Below are positions 40,123 through 46,042 of a DNA stretch of 46,917 nt, piece by piece. This DNA is from Butyrivibrio sp. VCD2006. GTDB taxonomy: Bacteria > Bacillota > Clostridia > Lachnospirales > Lachnospiraceae. Under the pieces are notes generated by a model that was not told where the DNA came from, made no database searches, and saw nothing but the letters and a program-made list of their open reading frames with translations. Each line of letters opens with the position of its first letter. The stretch's first letter is position 1. The stretch is from assembly GCF_000423925.1 (NCBI RefSeq), contig NZ_AUIX01000044.1, positions 1 through 46,917 on the forward strand. The letters are read 5' to 3'. Both the position numbers and the translations under genes were made by a program.

Positions 40123-40193
40123 TACGGTATGGGGTAATGGTAGCCCGCAGGACTTTGATTCCGGTGGTCTCAGTTCAAATCTGAGTACCGTAG
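40123..40193 (+). tRNA. tRNA-Gln (TTG)
   Basis: Acceptor TACGGTA with TACCGTA. Anticodon loop CTTTGAT between GCAGGA and TCCGGT (one mismatch). T arm CTCAG-TTCAAAT-CTGAG. Confidence 0.87.
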
Positions 40194-40197
40194 TTAA

Positions 40198-40269
40198 GAC
40201 AGGGTAGCCAAGCTGGAAAGGCTCCGGACTGCAACTCCGGGAGCATGGGTTCGACTCCCATCCTTGTCT
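40198..40269 (+). tRNA. tRNA-Cys (GCA)
   Basis: Acceptor GACAGGG with CCTTGTC. Anticodon arm CCGGA-CTGCAAC-TCCGG. T arm ATGGG-TTCGACT-CCCAT. Confidence 0.9.
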
Positions 40270-40273
40270 CTAA

Positions 40274-40345
40274 GGGCCTGTAGCTCAACTGGTAGAGCTG
40301 GGGACTGAAAATCCCTGCGAGGTGGTTCAACTCCACCCGGGCCCA
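40274..40345 (+). tRNA. tRNA-Phe (GAA)
   Basis: Acceptor GGGCCTG with CGGGCCC. Anticodon arm GGGGA-CTGAAAA-TCCCT. T loop TTCAACT. Confidence 0.9.
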
Positions 40346-40349
40346 CTAT

Positions 40350-40422
40350 GCTGTCTTAGCTCAGTTGGTGGAGCAACGGTCTTTTAAACCGTAGATCATG
40401 GGTTCAAATCCCATAGGCAGCA
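40350..40422 (+). tRNA. tRNA-Lys (TTT)
   Basis: Acceptor GCTGTCT with AGGCAGC. Anticodon arm ACGGT-CTTTTAA-ACCGT. T arm TGGG-TTCAAAT-CCCA. Confidence 0.92.
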
Positions 40423-40426
40423 CTAA

Positions 40427-40499
40427 GCTGTTATAGCTCAATTGGTAGAGCACTCGCCTCTTAAGCGATAGGTTCAGGGTTCGATTCCCTGTGGCAGCA
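40427..40499 (+). tRNA. tRNA-Lys (CTT)
   Basis: Acceptor GCTGTTA with TGGCAGC. Anticodon arm TCGC-CTCTTAA-GCGA. T arm CAGGG-TTCGATT-CCCTG. Confidence 0.9.
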
Positions 40500-40503
40500 C
40501 TAA

Positions 40504-40623
40504 TGCGGCATAGTTCAATTGGTAGAGCGCCTGACTCTGACTCAGGAAGTAGTAGGTTCCCTGCGCAGAGCTCGGAGTCGCAAGCGTGGCATCCCCCGGA
40601 TGCCTGCGACCCTACTACCGCAG
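40504..40623 (+). tRNA. tRNA-Gln (CTG) with a structured insert in the T loop
   Basis: Acceptor TGCGGCA with TACCGCA (one mismatch). Anticodon arm CCTGA-CTCTGAC-TCAGG. T stem GTAGG (40552-40556) with CCTAC (40611-40615). The loop between them is 54 instead of 7 nt. The extra part is G/C-rich and folds by itself (GTCGCA 40577-40582 with TGCGAC 40605-40610; GGCATCC 40588-40594 with GGATGCC 40598-40604). CCTGCG occurs as a 6-base direct repeat at both ends. It is either disrupted or carries an excised segment. Confidence 0.65.
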
Positions 40624-40627
40624 CTAA

Positions 40628-40700
40628 GGATACATAGCTCAATCGGCAGAGCGCCCGGCTGTTAACCGGGAGGTTGTGGGTTCAAGTCCCTTTGTATCCG
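40628..40700 (+). tRNA. tRNA-Asn (GTT)
   Basis: Acceptor GGATACA with TGTATCC. Anticodon arm CCCGG-CTGTTAA-CCGGG. T loop TTCAAGT. Confidence 0.92.
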
Positions 40701-40706
40701 CTTTTT

Positions 40707-40780
40707 ACCTGAATAGCTCAGTTGGTAAGAGCGTCTGTTTCATACGCAGAAGGCCATTGGTTCGATCCCAATTTCAGGTA
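40707..40780 (+). tRNA. tRNA-Met (CAT)
   Basis: Acceptor ACCTGAA with TTCAGGT. Anticodon arm TCTGT-TTCATAC-GCAGA. T arm TTGG-TTCGATC-CCAA. Elongator-like; a lysidine-type Ile2 identity cannot be excluded from the CAT anticodon. Confidence 0.85.
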
Positions 40781-40802
40781 TTTTGTTTTTTAAAAAAAGT
40801 GC

Positions 40803-40831
40803 TTTACAAATATACGGTATGATGTTAATGT
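40803..40831 (+). promoter_or_regulatory. promoter for a structured RNA
   Basis: TTTACA (40803-40808), a 17-base spacer and TAATGT (40826-40831). It predicts a transcript starting near 40838, the first base of the hairpin region. Confidence 0.5.
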
Positions 40832-40837
40832 AAGTAC

Positions 40838-40906
40838 ATAGGAAGTGCCTGTCCTATTTATTTTGATGCAAACATCAACATAAATATGCGAGCGCTTCCT
40901 TTTTTG
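40838..40906 (+). ncRNA. attenuator-like structured RNA with terminator
   Basis: AGGAAGTGC (40840-40848) pairs with GCGCTTCCT (40892-40900), ending in a T-run. Inside is a perfect TTGATG-CAAA-CATCAA hairpin (40863-40878). A competing pairing, ATAGGA (40838-40843) with TCCTAT (40852-40857), would take the left arm of the terminator stem. Two exclusive folds suggest an attenuator or small regulatory RNA of about 70 nt. No known family recognised. Confidence 0.5.
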
Positions 40907-40948
40907 TTTATCAGAAATATTAAGAAAGGTTAAGGTAAAAAGCTTTCA

Positions 40949-41110
40949 ATGAGACAGATGATGATTTCTAATCTTATAGGCATAACCGCGACAAAAGCGT
41001 ATGACTTCACAGTCGATACGTTTGTTATTGATGCGCCCGTATTAGGAACATCAGGCCGTGCTTTTGGCATAGAAAAATATTTTAGGACAGATGGTAAAGT
41101 CCGATGTTAG
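40949..41110 (+). CDS. 53-residue small ORF in the tRNA array
   Basis: ATG 40949 opens MRQMMISNLIGITATKAYDF and continues with DTFVIDAPVLGTSGRAFGIE to a TAG at 41108. AAGGTTAAGG lies about 10 bases or more upstream. The composition is protein-like and it lies between the attenuator-like RNA and a terminator. The unit promoter, leader, ORF, terminator therefore hangs together. I do not recognise the family. Confidence 0.4.
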   Translation: MRQMMISNLIGITATKAYDFTVDTFVIDAPVLGTSGRAFGIEKYFRTDGKVRC

Positions 41111-41150
41111 GCTGGTAAACAGGCACACCGGAATATACTGTAGAATTTTA

Positions 41151-41180
41151 GGATCTGTCCAAGAGGATGGGTCCTTTTTT
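41151..41180 (+). terminator. intrinsic terminator
   Basis: GGATCTGTCC pairs fully with GGATGGGTCC (10 bp including G-U), loop AAGA, then six T. It ends the 53-residue ORF unit, 18 bases before tRNA-Ile(TAT). Confidence 0.75.
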
Positions 41181-41198
41181 AATACCCAAATTGATATT

Positions 41199-41268
41199 GG
41201 GCAATAGTTCAATGGTGAGAGCCGGTGTCTTATAAGCATCTGATCCGAGTTCGATTCTCGGTTGCCCG
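41199..41268 (+). tRNA. tRNA-Ile (TAT)
   Basis: Acceptor GGGCAAT with GTTGCCC. Anticodon arm GGTGT-CTTATAA-GCATC, placing anticodon TAT. T arm CCGAG-TTCGATT-CTCGG. Bacteria usually read ATA with a lysidine-modified CAT tRNA, so a genuine TAT species is rare. Confidence 0.82.
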
Positions 41269-41272
41269 ATCA

Positions 41273-41344
41273 GCTCCATTCGCACATCAGCTAGTGTATT
41301 AGCCTTCCAAGCTAAGGAAGTCGGGGCAGCACCGACATGGAGCT
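41273..41344 (+). tRNA. tRNA-Gly (TCC) with non-canonical D and T loops
   Basis: All stems are perfect or nearly so: acceptor GCTCCAT with ATGGAGC, D stem GCAC/GTGT, anticodon arm TTAGC-CTTCCAA-GCTAA, T stem GTCGG/CCGAC. The D loop ATCAGCTA lacks the GG pair and the T loop is GGCAGCA instead of TTCRA. G1-C72, C35, C36 and T73 agree with glycine identity. Such loops recall the staphylococcal tRNA-Gly used for cell-wall peptides. Confidence 0.72.
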
Positions 41345-41434
41345 TTCAGAAGAGAGAAAGCAGGCACTTCCTTACTTCTGAATGCAAAACAACTTAATAA
41401 AGCAGGAGGCCACAGGCACGGCTTTCTGCGACTT
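41345..41434 (+). other. spacer with a perfect hairpin between tRNA-Gly and tRNA-Ala
   Basis: TTCAGAAG (41345-41352) pairs with CTTCTGAA (41375-41382), 8 bp with a 22-base loop. A second weaker stem, AAAGC with GCTTT, follows (about 41399-41425). No tRNA fold or ORF with a ribosome site is seen; possibly a relic tRNA or a processing element. Confidence 0.4.
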
Positions 41435-41507
41435 GGGCCGGAAGTCGCAATGGGGTGACGCGAGTTTTGCAAACTCGAGATGGCGGGTTCGATTCCCGTG
41501 CGGTCCA
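41435..41507 (+). tRNA. tRNA-Ala (TGC)
   Basis: Acceptor GGGCCGG with GCGGTCC, including the G3-U70 pair that defines alanine identity (one mismatch at position 7). Anticodon arm CGAGT-TTTGCAA-ACTCG. T arm GCGGG-TTCGATT-CCCGT. Confidence 0.87.
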
Positions 41508-41508
41508 T

Positions 41509-41581
41509 TCCGATATAACTCAGCTGGGAGAGTGCTTCCCTTACAAGGAAGAAGCCACAGGTTCAATCCCTGTTATCGGAA
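41509..41581 (+). tRNA. tRNA-Val (TAC)
   Basis: Acceptor TCCGATA with TATCGGA. Anticodon arm CTTCC-CTTACAA-GGAAG. T arm ACAGG-TTCAATC-CCTGT. Confidence 0.9.
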
Positions 41582-41587
41582 CCATAC

Positions 41588-41659
41588 GCCGGATAAGCAT
41601 AGATAGCGATGCAGGTGACCTGTAATCATCAGAGGAAGGCGCACATCCTTCATCCGGCC
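41588..41659 (+). tRNA. tRNA-Thr-like (TGT) with non-canonical loops
   Basis: Acceptor GCCGGAT with ATCCGGC, D stem GCAT/ATGC, anticodon stem GGTGA/TCATC and T stem GAAGG/CCTTC all pair. The D loop AGATAGCG lacks GG, the T loop CGCACAT lacks TTC, and the anticodon loop CCTGTAA has C where T33 is nearly universal. The anticodon TGT reads as Thr only if this loop register holds. Probably non-standard or decaying. Confidence 0.55.
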
Positions 41660-41665
41660 TTACAT

Positions 41666-41737
41666 GGATCTATGGTATAAAGGCTAATATGCCGGACTGT
41701 CTATCCGGAGATAAGAGTTAGATTCTCTGTAGAGTCG
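41666..41737 (+). tRNA. tRNA-Asp (GTC)
   Basis: Acceptor GGATCTA with TAGAGTC (one mismatch). Anticodon arm CCGGA-CTGTCTA-TCCGG. The T loop TTAGATT has A instead of C56, and the T stem has four pairs. A mildly degenerate species. Confidence 0.78.
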
Positions 41738-41744
41738 TTTATAT

Positions 41745-41820
41745 TGCGGGGGAGTGGAACGGAATTACCATTCGAGGCTCATAACCTCTGAGATAGCAGG
41801 TTCGACTCCTGTCCCCGCGA
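41745..41820 (+). tRNA. tRNA-Met (CAT), initiator-like
   Basis: Acceptor TGCGGGG with CCCCGCG (weak T-G first pair, as the initiator has a broken first pair). D loop contains CGG; anticodon arm GAGG-CTCATAA-CCTC; T arm GCAGG-TTCGACT-CCTGT. Overall sequence resembles fMet tRNA. Last gene of the array. Confidence 0.82.
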
Positions 41821-41865
41821 TTATAAAATCTAAAACAGTTAATGATAATGCGAGGAGGAGCCAGA

Positions 41866-42180
41866 ATGATATCGACACTTTATGAACCTTTTAGAAATTG
41901 GTCTGAGAACGGATCCGTTTATATTCTATCGGATATGCATTTTGATGATAAAGATTGCAAGCTCATGGATCCAAATTGGATTACTCCGCAGGAACAGATA
42001 GAAATAATCAATAGGAACATCATGAAGAACGACACTTTTGTGTGCCTTGGAGATGTGGGTAGACCTCAATATTTGAAGGAACTTAAGGTTAGGAAAAAAA
42101 TCCTTCTTCTCGGAAATCATGATAGACGTGGAGAGTATCATGACTACTTTGATGAAATCTATCATTGTTATATCAGGTAA
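41866..42180 (+). CDS. metallophosphoesterase, C-terminally short
   Basis: The 104-residue product carries the calcineurin-like motifs ILSDMHFDD (Asp, His), CLGDVGRP (GD) and LLGNHDRRG (GNHD), which bind two metal ions. The usual third block with GHxH is missing because the frame stops after FDEIYHCYIR; typical family members have about 160-180 residues. GAGGAGG precedes ATG 41866. Either a truncated gene or a small variant. It is the first gene after the tRNA array. Confidence 0.75.
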   Translation: MISTLYEPFRNWSENGSVYILSDMHFDDKDCKLMDPNWITPQEQIEIINRNIMKNDTFVCLGDVGRPQYLKELKVRKKILLLGNHDRRGEYHDYFDEIYHCYIR

Positions 42181-42186
42181 TATGGC

Positions 42187-42263
42187 ATCAGATTGTGTAA
42201 TCTGAGATTGCGTAATACCTTTCATGTTCCTATACATGGATACGTAATACCGGAGGTGAGGTA
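42187..42263 (+). promoter_or_regulatory. intergenic hairpin and CGTAATACC direct repeats
   Basis: CAGATT pairs with AATCTG near 42187-42202. CGTAATACC occurs at about 42211 and again at about 42243. GGAGGTGAGG follows as ribosome site for the next gene. A regulator site or a hidden rearrangement scar is possible. Confidence 0.35.
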
Positions 42264-43220
42264 ATGTCAGATACATTGATCAGAAATGAGGTACCGGTTT
42301 ATTCAGAAAAATATGACGTTCACGGAGTTATTAGAGATTTTGGATTTGTTACAAAGCTGTATTTTTCTTATGACGACAAAAAGATTGAGATGGGAATAAA
42401 CAATAATCCATTGAAAGACATCTCGTTTGAAGATTTGGGCAGGGACATTATTGAATCGTACATTATGAATCTGGTTTCCAACAGTGATGGCCGAAGGCTC
42501 CAGTTGCATTATTGGCATATTGACGAGCATAAATACGGAGATGGAAACACGTACCATATAGCTCATGGCATAGTAACTGGCCACAAGAGACTTCCGGATG
42601 CTATAGACATGCACTCGTCAGAAGTAAGGGCAGTTCATGTTGATGAAGCTGCAGAAGAATTAGTTGTTACAACTAGAAACAGTGTGTATCATTGCCCGCT
42701 TTCATACTGCGATTTCGAGAAGCAGGAAGAGTTTTCGGATATTATTCCAGAATATGAAAGAATAAAGGAGAGATATCAGAATGCTATAGATTATCCCACT
42801 ATTGACCCCGGGAATGTCCTTCTTGTGTTGTCAAACTTCAGCGAATACTATTTTCACTCGCTTTATTATGTGCCTTTGGACTCGGAGACAAGTGAACCGT
42901 TAGAATACATAGGCTGGCCGCATGTAGGCACTTTCCAGGACAGCTTTCTTGTTGGAACAAAAGATCAAAGTATTGATTTGAGATACTTCCCTCATTTTCA
43001 AAATATAGAATTTTATGCTTTGAGAACGGGTGGATATCCACTTTTTATTGAAAATATCGGCGATGTAGTTCTTTATGCCAGTACTAATGTTGGGACAATC
43101 CGGTTGGAGCCAGGTGATAGGAAAGAAGTGGCAGAAGAAAATGTTGAAGAGAAAAAGCCGATACTTCCTGATGGTGATCTATACCCGGCAGGAGTAATTA
43201 ATTTAGGCAAAGGACAATGA
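42264..43220 (+). CDS. unknown protein of the post-array cluster
   Basis: The 318-residue soluble protein has no signal peptide. It reads MSDTLIRNEVPVYSEKYDVH, then HYWHIDEHKYGDGNTYHIAH and GPLDSETSEPLEYIGWPHV-like segments. Several His/Asp-rich stretches (HKRLPDAIDMHSSEVRAVHV) might hold metal. A C-terminal tail is rich in Glu and Lys (EVAEENVEEKKPILPDG). GGTGAGG lies before the ATG. I do not recognise the family; the neighbours are a metallophosphoesterase and a PARG-like enzyme. Confidence 0.65.
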   Translation: MSDTLIRNEVPVYSEKYDVHGVIRDFGFVTKLYFSYDDKKIEMGINNNPLKDISFEDLGRDIIESYIMNLVSNSDGRRLQLHYWHIDEHKYGDGNTYHIAHGIVTGHKRLPDAIDMHSSEVRAVHVDEAAEELVVTTRNSVYHCPLSYCDFEKQEEFSDIIPEYERIKERYQNAIDYPTIDPGNVLLVLSNFSEYYFHSLYYVPLDSETSEPLEYIGWPHVGTFQDSFLVGTKDQSIDLRYFPHFQNIEFYALRTGGYPLFIENIGDVVLYASTNVGTIRLEPGDRKEVAEENVEEKKPILPDGDLYPAGVINLGKGQ

Positions 43221-43256
43221 CATTAAACAAGAAATTCTTTGTTTGGGAGAACGATT

Positions 43257-43763
43257 ATGCCGATACGAATGGATTATAAACGGAAGAATAGGTATAAGGT
43301 CATGAGCAGGCATGAAGTTACTGACTCTGGATGCCAAAAAAGAATGGATGAGCCCAGACCGGAAATTGTAGATGTGGCCAGAAAGGAGCTGCAGGAGGAA
43401 GCAGAAAGCTTTCATGAAGTAATAGAAAGAAAAGAACAAGAAAAGCAGCTTCTTGAATCTATGAATACCAGACCATTCTGGCACTACTGTGAAGTTTGTG
43501 GAAAGAAAGAGTATATTACTGCGGAGCAGGCATTTAATAATGGATGGGATTATCCGCCTCATATAGGCGTCTTTGGAGTGTTGAGTCAAAGAACATGTGG
43601 CGATTGCCCGATCACGAGTACACTGTGGTTCAGGATGATGCAGAAAAAAAGAGAAGAGACATTTGATGCTTCTGCCCTAACCCCGGAAGAAGTAAGGTTT
43701 GTAGAACGAGTTAAAGGAGAACCTGCGAGCTTGTTGGAAGAGGAACTGGTTGATGCAAAGTGA
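43257..43763 (+). CDS. zinc-finger-like protein of unknown function
   Basis: The 168-residue product has a long Glu/Lys helix in its first half (VARKELQEEAESFHEVIERK), then a CxxC-x30-CxxC-type unit: WHYCEVCGKKEYI and SQRTCGDCPI. A Trp/Phe-rich segment follows. I used ATG 43257 with GGGAG upstream; a TTG at 43239 in frame is less likely. No known family. The four cysteines suggest zinc binding. Confidence 0.6.
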   Translation: MPIRMDYKRKNRYKVMSRHEVTDSGCQKRMDEPRPEIVDVARKELQEEAESFHEVIERKEQEKQLLESMNTRPFWHYCEVCGKKEYITAEQAFNNGWDYPPHIGVFGVLSQRTCGDCPITSTLWFRMMQKKREETFDASALTPEEVRFVERVKGEPASLLEEELVDAK

Positions 43764-43824
43764 TAGAATCTTTATCTCTTGAAGAGACAAAGTTGAGATT
43801 GGAAATAATGAAAAGGGGATAATT

Positions 43825-44676
43825 ATGGGAAGAAATGAAAATGTGCTGATATTTGAAGATACGGATAGGCTGTGTCATCAGAATAAAAAGCTTTCTGATT
43901 CTATAGCTATGTCTGTTAAGGATCAGCAGTTAATATTAACAGATGCAGAAGTTCCCAAAGAAGGGCTGAACCATTATGATACTCCGGCAAAGGTTGTTGT
44001 CTCTAAAAAGAGAACATTTCAGGCTGCAGCTGATTATAAAGGAACAAAAATAGCGGTTCATAACTTTGCATCTGCAACTAATCCAGGCGGTGGCGTGGTA
44101 AAAGGCTCAAGCGCGCAGGAAGAATGCCTCTGCAGATGTTCTACACTGTACTTTTGCCTGAATAGAAAGGAAATGATGGAAGGGTTCTACTATCCACATA
44201 GGGCAGAGAAGAACCCAATCCATAATAATGATGTTATTTATACACCGGGGGTTACCGTGTTCAAGTCTGATACGGCCAATCCAGTAACAATGGATGAAAA
44301 GTGTTGGTATGATGTAGATGTGATTACATGTGCAGCGCCGAATCTACGACCAGTGCCTGCAAATCAGTATAACAGCGGAGATGGATCCAGGCCTGTTAAG
44401 GTAAGCGATAAAGAATTATTGCAGATACATGAACAGAGACTTACTCGCATATTGGATGTTGCTGCCGCAAATGGTGTTGAAACAGTAATCCTTGGAGCAT
44501 TTGGTTGTGGAGCTTTTCAGAATAAACCGGAAGTTGTTGCATTGGCAGCAAAGAATGTAATCAAAAACTATCTTCAGTCTTTTAAAAACATAGAGTTTGC
44601 AGTATATTGCAGCCCGAATGATGATAGGAATTATAAGGTTTTCGAACGGAATATGAAGGATTATATAAGCCAATGA
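43825..44676 (+). CDS. TIGR02452-family poly(ADP-ribose) glycohydrolase (macrodomain)
   Basis: Predicted to remove ADP-ribose from proteins or nucleic acids. The 283-residue protein shows the bacterial-type PARG core: NFASATNPGGGVVKGSSAQE followed by E (catalytic GGG-x6-8-QEE, about residues 80-99) and GAFGCGAFQNKPEVVALAAK near the C-terminus. Length is normal and no damage is seen. GGGGATAATT precedes the ATG. A broken copy of its tail lies at 12361-12531. In mobile elements such enzymes may counter host or phage ADP-ribosylation defences; this role is inference. Confidence 0.88.
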   Translation: MGRNENVLIFEDTDRLCHQNKKLSDSIAMSVKDQQLILTDAEVPKEGLNHYDTPAKVVVSKKRTFQAAADYKGTKIAVHNFASATNPGGGVVKGSSAQEECLCRCSTLYFCLNRKEMMEGFYYPHRAEKNPIHNNDVIYTPGVTVFKSDTANPVTMDEKCWYDVDVITCAAPNLRPVPANQYNSGDGSRPVKVSDKELLQIHEQRLTRILDVAAANGVETVILGAFGCGAFQNKPEVVALAAKNVIKNYLQSFKNIEFAVYCSPNDDRNYKVFERNMKDYISQ

Positions 44677-44698
44677 TAATAGCGCAAGTATAAAAATA

Positions 44699-44750
44699 AG
44701 CCGAGCGGCTAAGATTTTACTGGTCATATGGTAAATAAAGCCGCTCGGCT
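44699..44750. repeat. 12-bp perfect inverted repeat
   Basis: AGCCGAGCGGCT (44699-44710) and AGCCGCTCGGCT (44739-44750) are perfectly complementary, with a 28-base loop that itself contains GGTCATATGG. It lies just after the PARG gene but has no T-run, so it may be a weak terminator or a DNA/RNA structural element. Confidence 0.6.
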
Positions 44751-44790
44751 CATATACTGTAATATGCAGGTCAAATGCAACCCTCCATGA

Positions 44791-44864
44791 AAATTATTAA
44801 CGAGATTCATGTTGATAATTTCCTTGATGACCAATATAATATAGCTATAAAGAAATTATTAACG
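44791..44864. promoter_or_regulatory. AAATTATTAACG direct repeats before the AAA ATPase
   Basis: The 12-base sequence occurs at 44791-44802 and 44853-44864, 62 bases apart (about six helical turns), in an A/T-rich region ahead of the ATPase gene. It is a candidate operator pair. Confidence 0.45.
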
Positions 44865-44899
44865 TAAAAAACGAGAATAAATTTCGGGAGTGATTGGCT

Positions 44900-46030
44900 A
44901 TGAAAATAATAAGCATAAAAGCAGAAGGTCTTCCTTTATTTAAAAACGGGATAGAAATAGGTTTTACAGCTACCCAGAGAGTAACTGAAGACGATAAGAT
45001 GGTTTTGCATAACTTATTTAGCAATGTTTACCTTAATCCTACTGAGGCTATTATAGGAATTAATGCATCAGGTAAGACATCTGTTTTGAAGCTGATTCTT
45101 TTAGCGCTTGGTATTGTAAACAATGAGCCCATTAATCATATTGAGGTTAAGGACATTCTTGGAAAGACGCGTGATGCAGTGATTACAATATGTTTTTACT
45201 CTCAGAAATGCTTATATAAACTGACGACATCAATAAGTTGTAAGGATGGAAGATATATTATAACTGATGAGAAACTGTGGAAGAAGCAGGTTGAACTTAT
45301 CAAAACAAGAAAAGCAATGCAAGAATTTGATGATTCCATGGTGATTGCCACAAGGCATGATGATGAGGAATTCCTTTCTGATGATGTGAGTATCATCATT
45401 GCTTTAAATAAGAAGAATAAGGATCAGATGTTTATAGAAGATATGCTTTCATTTACAAATGTGAATGTGTTGCCTGCATCTGAAACAATTCCTGTTCCGG
45501 TGATTGCATTCCTGGATCCAACTGTAGAGCAGTTGTCGTTCGAAGCTCAAAATGGAAAAGAACTGATTCATTTGAAATTTAAAAATCAGAATGAGATATT
45601 GCTCAATAATTCCAGAGAACTTGAGAATTATCTTTCATCTGGAACTATTAAAGGAATAATTGTCTTTACAAAAGCAATGGAAGTATTAAGGCAAGGCGGG
45701 TACATGGTCGTAGACGAGATTGAAAACCATTTTAATAAGGAAATAGTAGCAACGCTTATGAGATTTTTTATGGATGGAAAGCTCAATAAGCACGGCGCGG
45801 TCCTGATATTCTCTACGCATTATCCTGAACTTCTTGATGAATATGATAGAAATGATAGTATCTACATTACAAGAAATAAGGATGGAATAGAATTACAGAG
45901 CCTGACGGAAAAACTTAATAGAAATGATATCAAGAGAAGCGATGCATACCAAAGTGGACTTCTCGAGGGAACAACACCTGCATATGAAGCGTTTATGCAG
46001 CTTAAAAACAGTATATCAGCTTATGTTTAA
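44900..46030 (+). CDS. ABC-like AAA ATPase paired with a Toprim-like gene
   Basis: The 376-residue ATPase is of the OLD/AAA_21 kind. It starts KIISIKAEGLPLFKNGIEIG, has Walker A AIIGINASGKTSV (about 51-63), a long insert, Walker B GGYMVVDEIENHFN (about 266-279) and LIFSTHYPELLDE. GGGAG lies about 10 bases before ATG 44900 (a TTG at 44894 is in frame). Such ATPases pair with RloB-like or other Toprim effectors in defence systems. The next gene begins 12 bases downstream with exactly such a head, though it is fused to another protein. Confidence 0.78.
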   Translation: MKIISIKAEGLPLFKNGIEIGFTATQRVTEDDKMVLHNLFSNVYLNPTEAIIGINASGKTSVLKLILLALGIVNNEPINHIEVKDILGKTRDAVITICFYSQKCLYKLTTSISCKDGRYIITDEKLWKKQVELIKTRKAMQEFDDSMVIATRHDDEEFLSDDVSIIIALNKKNKDQMFIEDMLSFTNVNVLPASETIPVPVIAFLDPTVEQLSFEAQNGKELIHLKFKNQNEILLNNSRELENYLSSGTIKGIIVFTKAMEVLRQGGYMVVDEIENHFNKEIVATLMRFFMDGKLNKHGAVLIFSTHYPELLDEYDRNDSIYITRNKDGIELQSLTEKLNRNDIKRSDAYQSGLLEGTTPAYEAFMQLKNSISAYV

Positions 46031-46042
46031 GGGGGATGTGTG

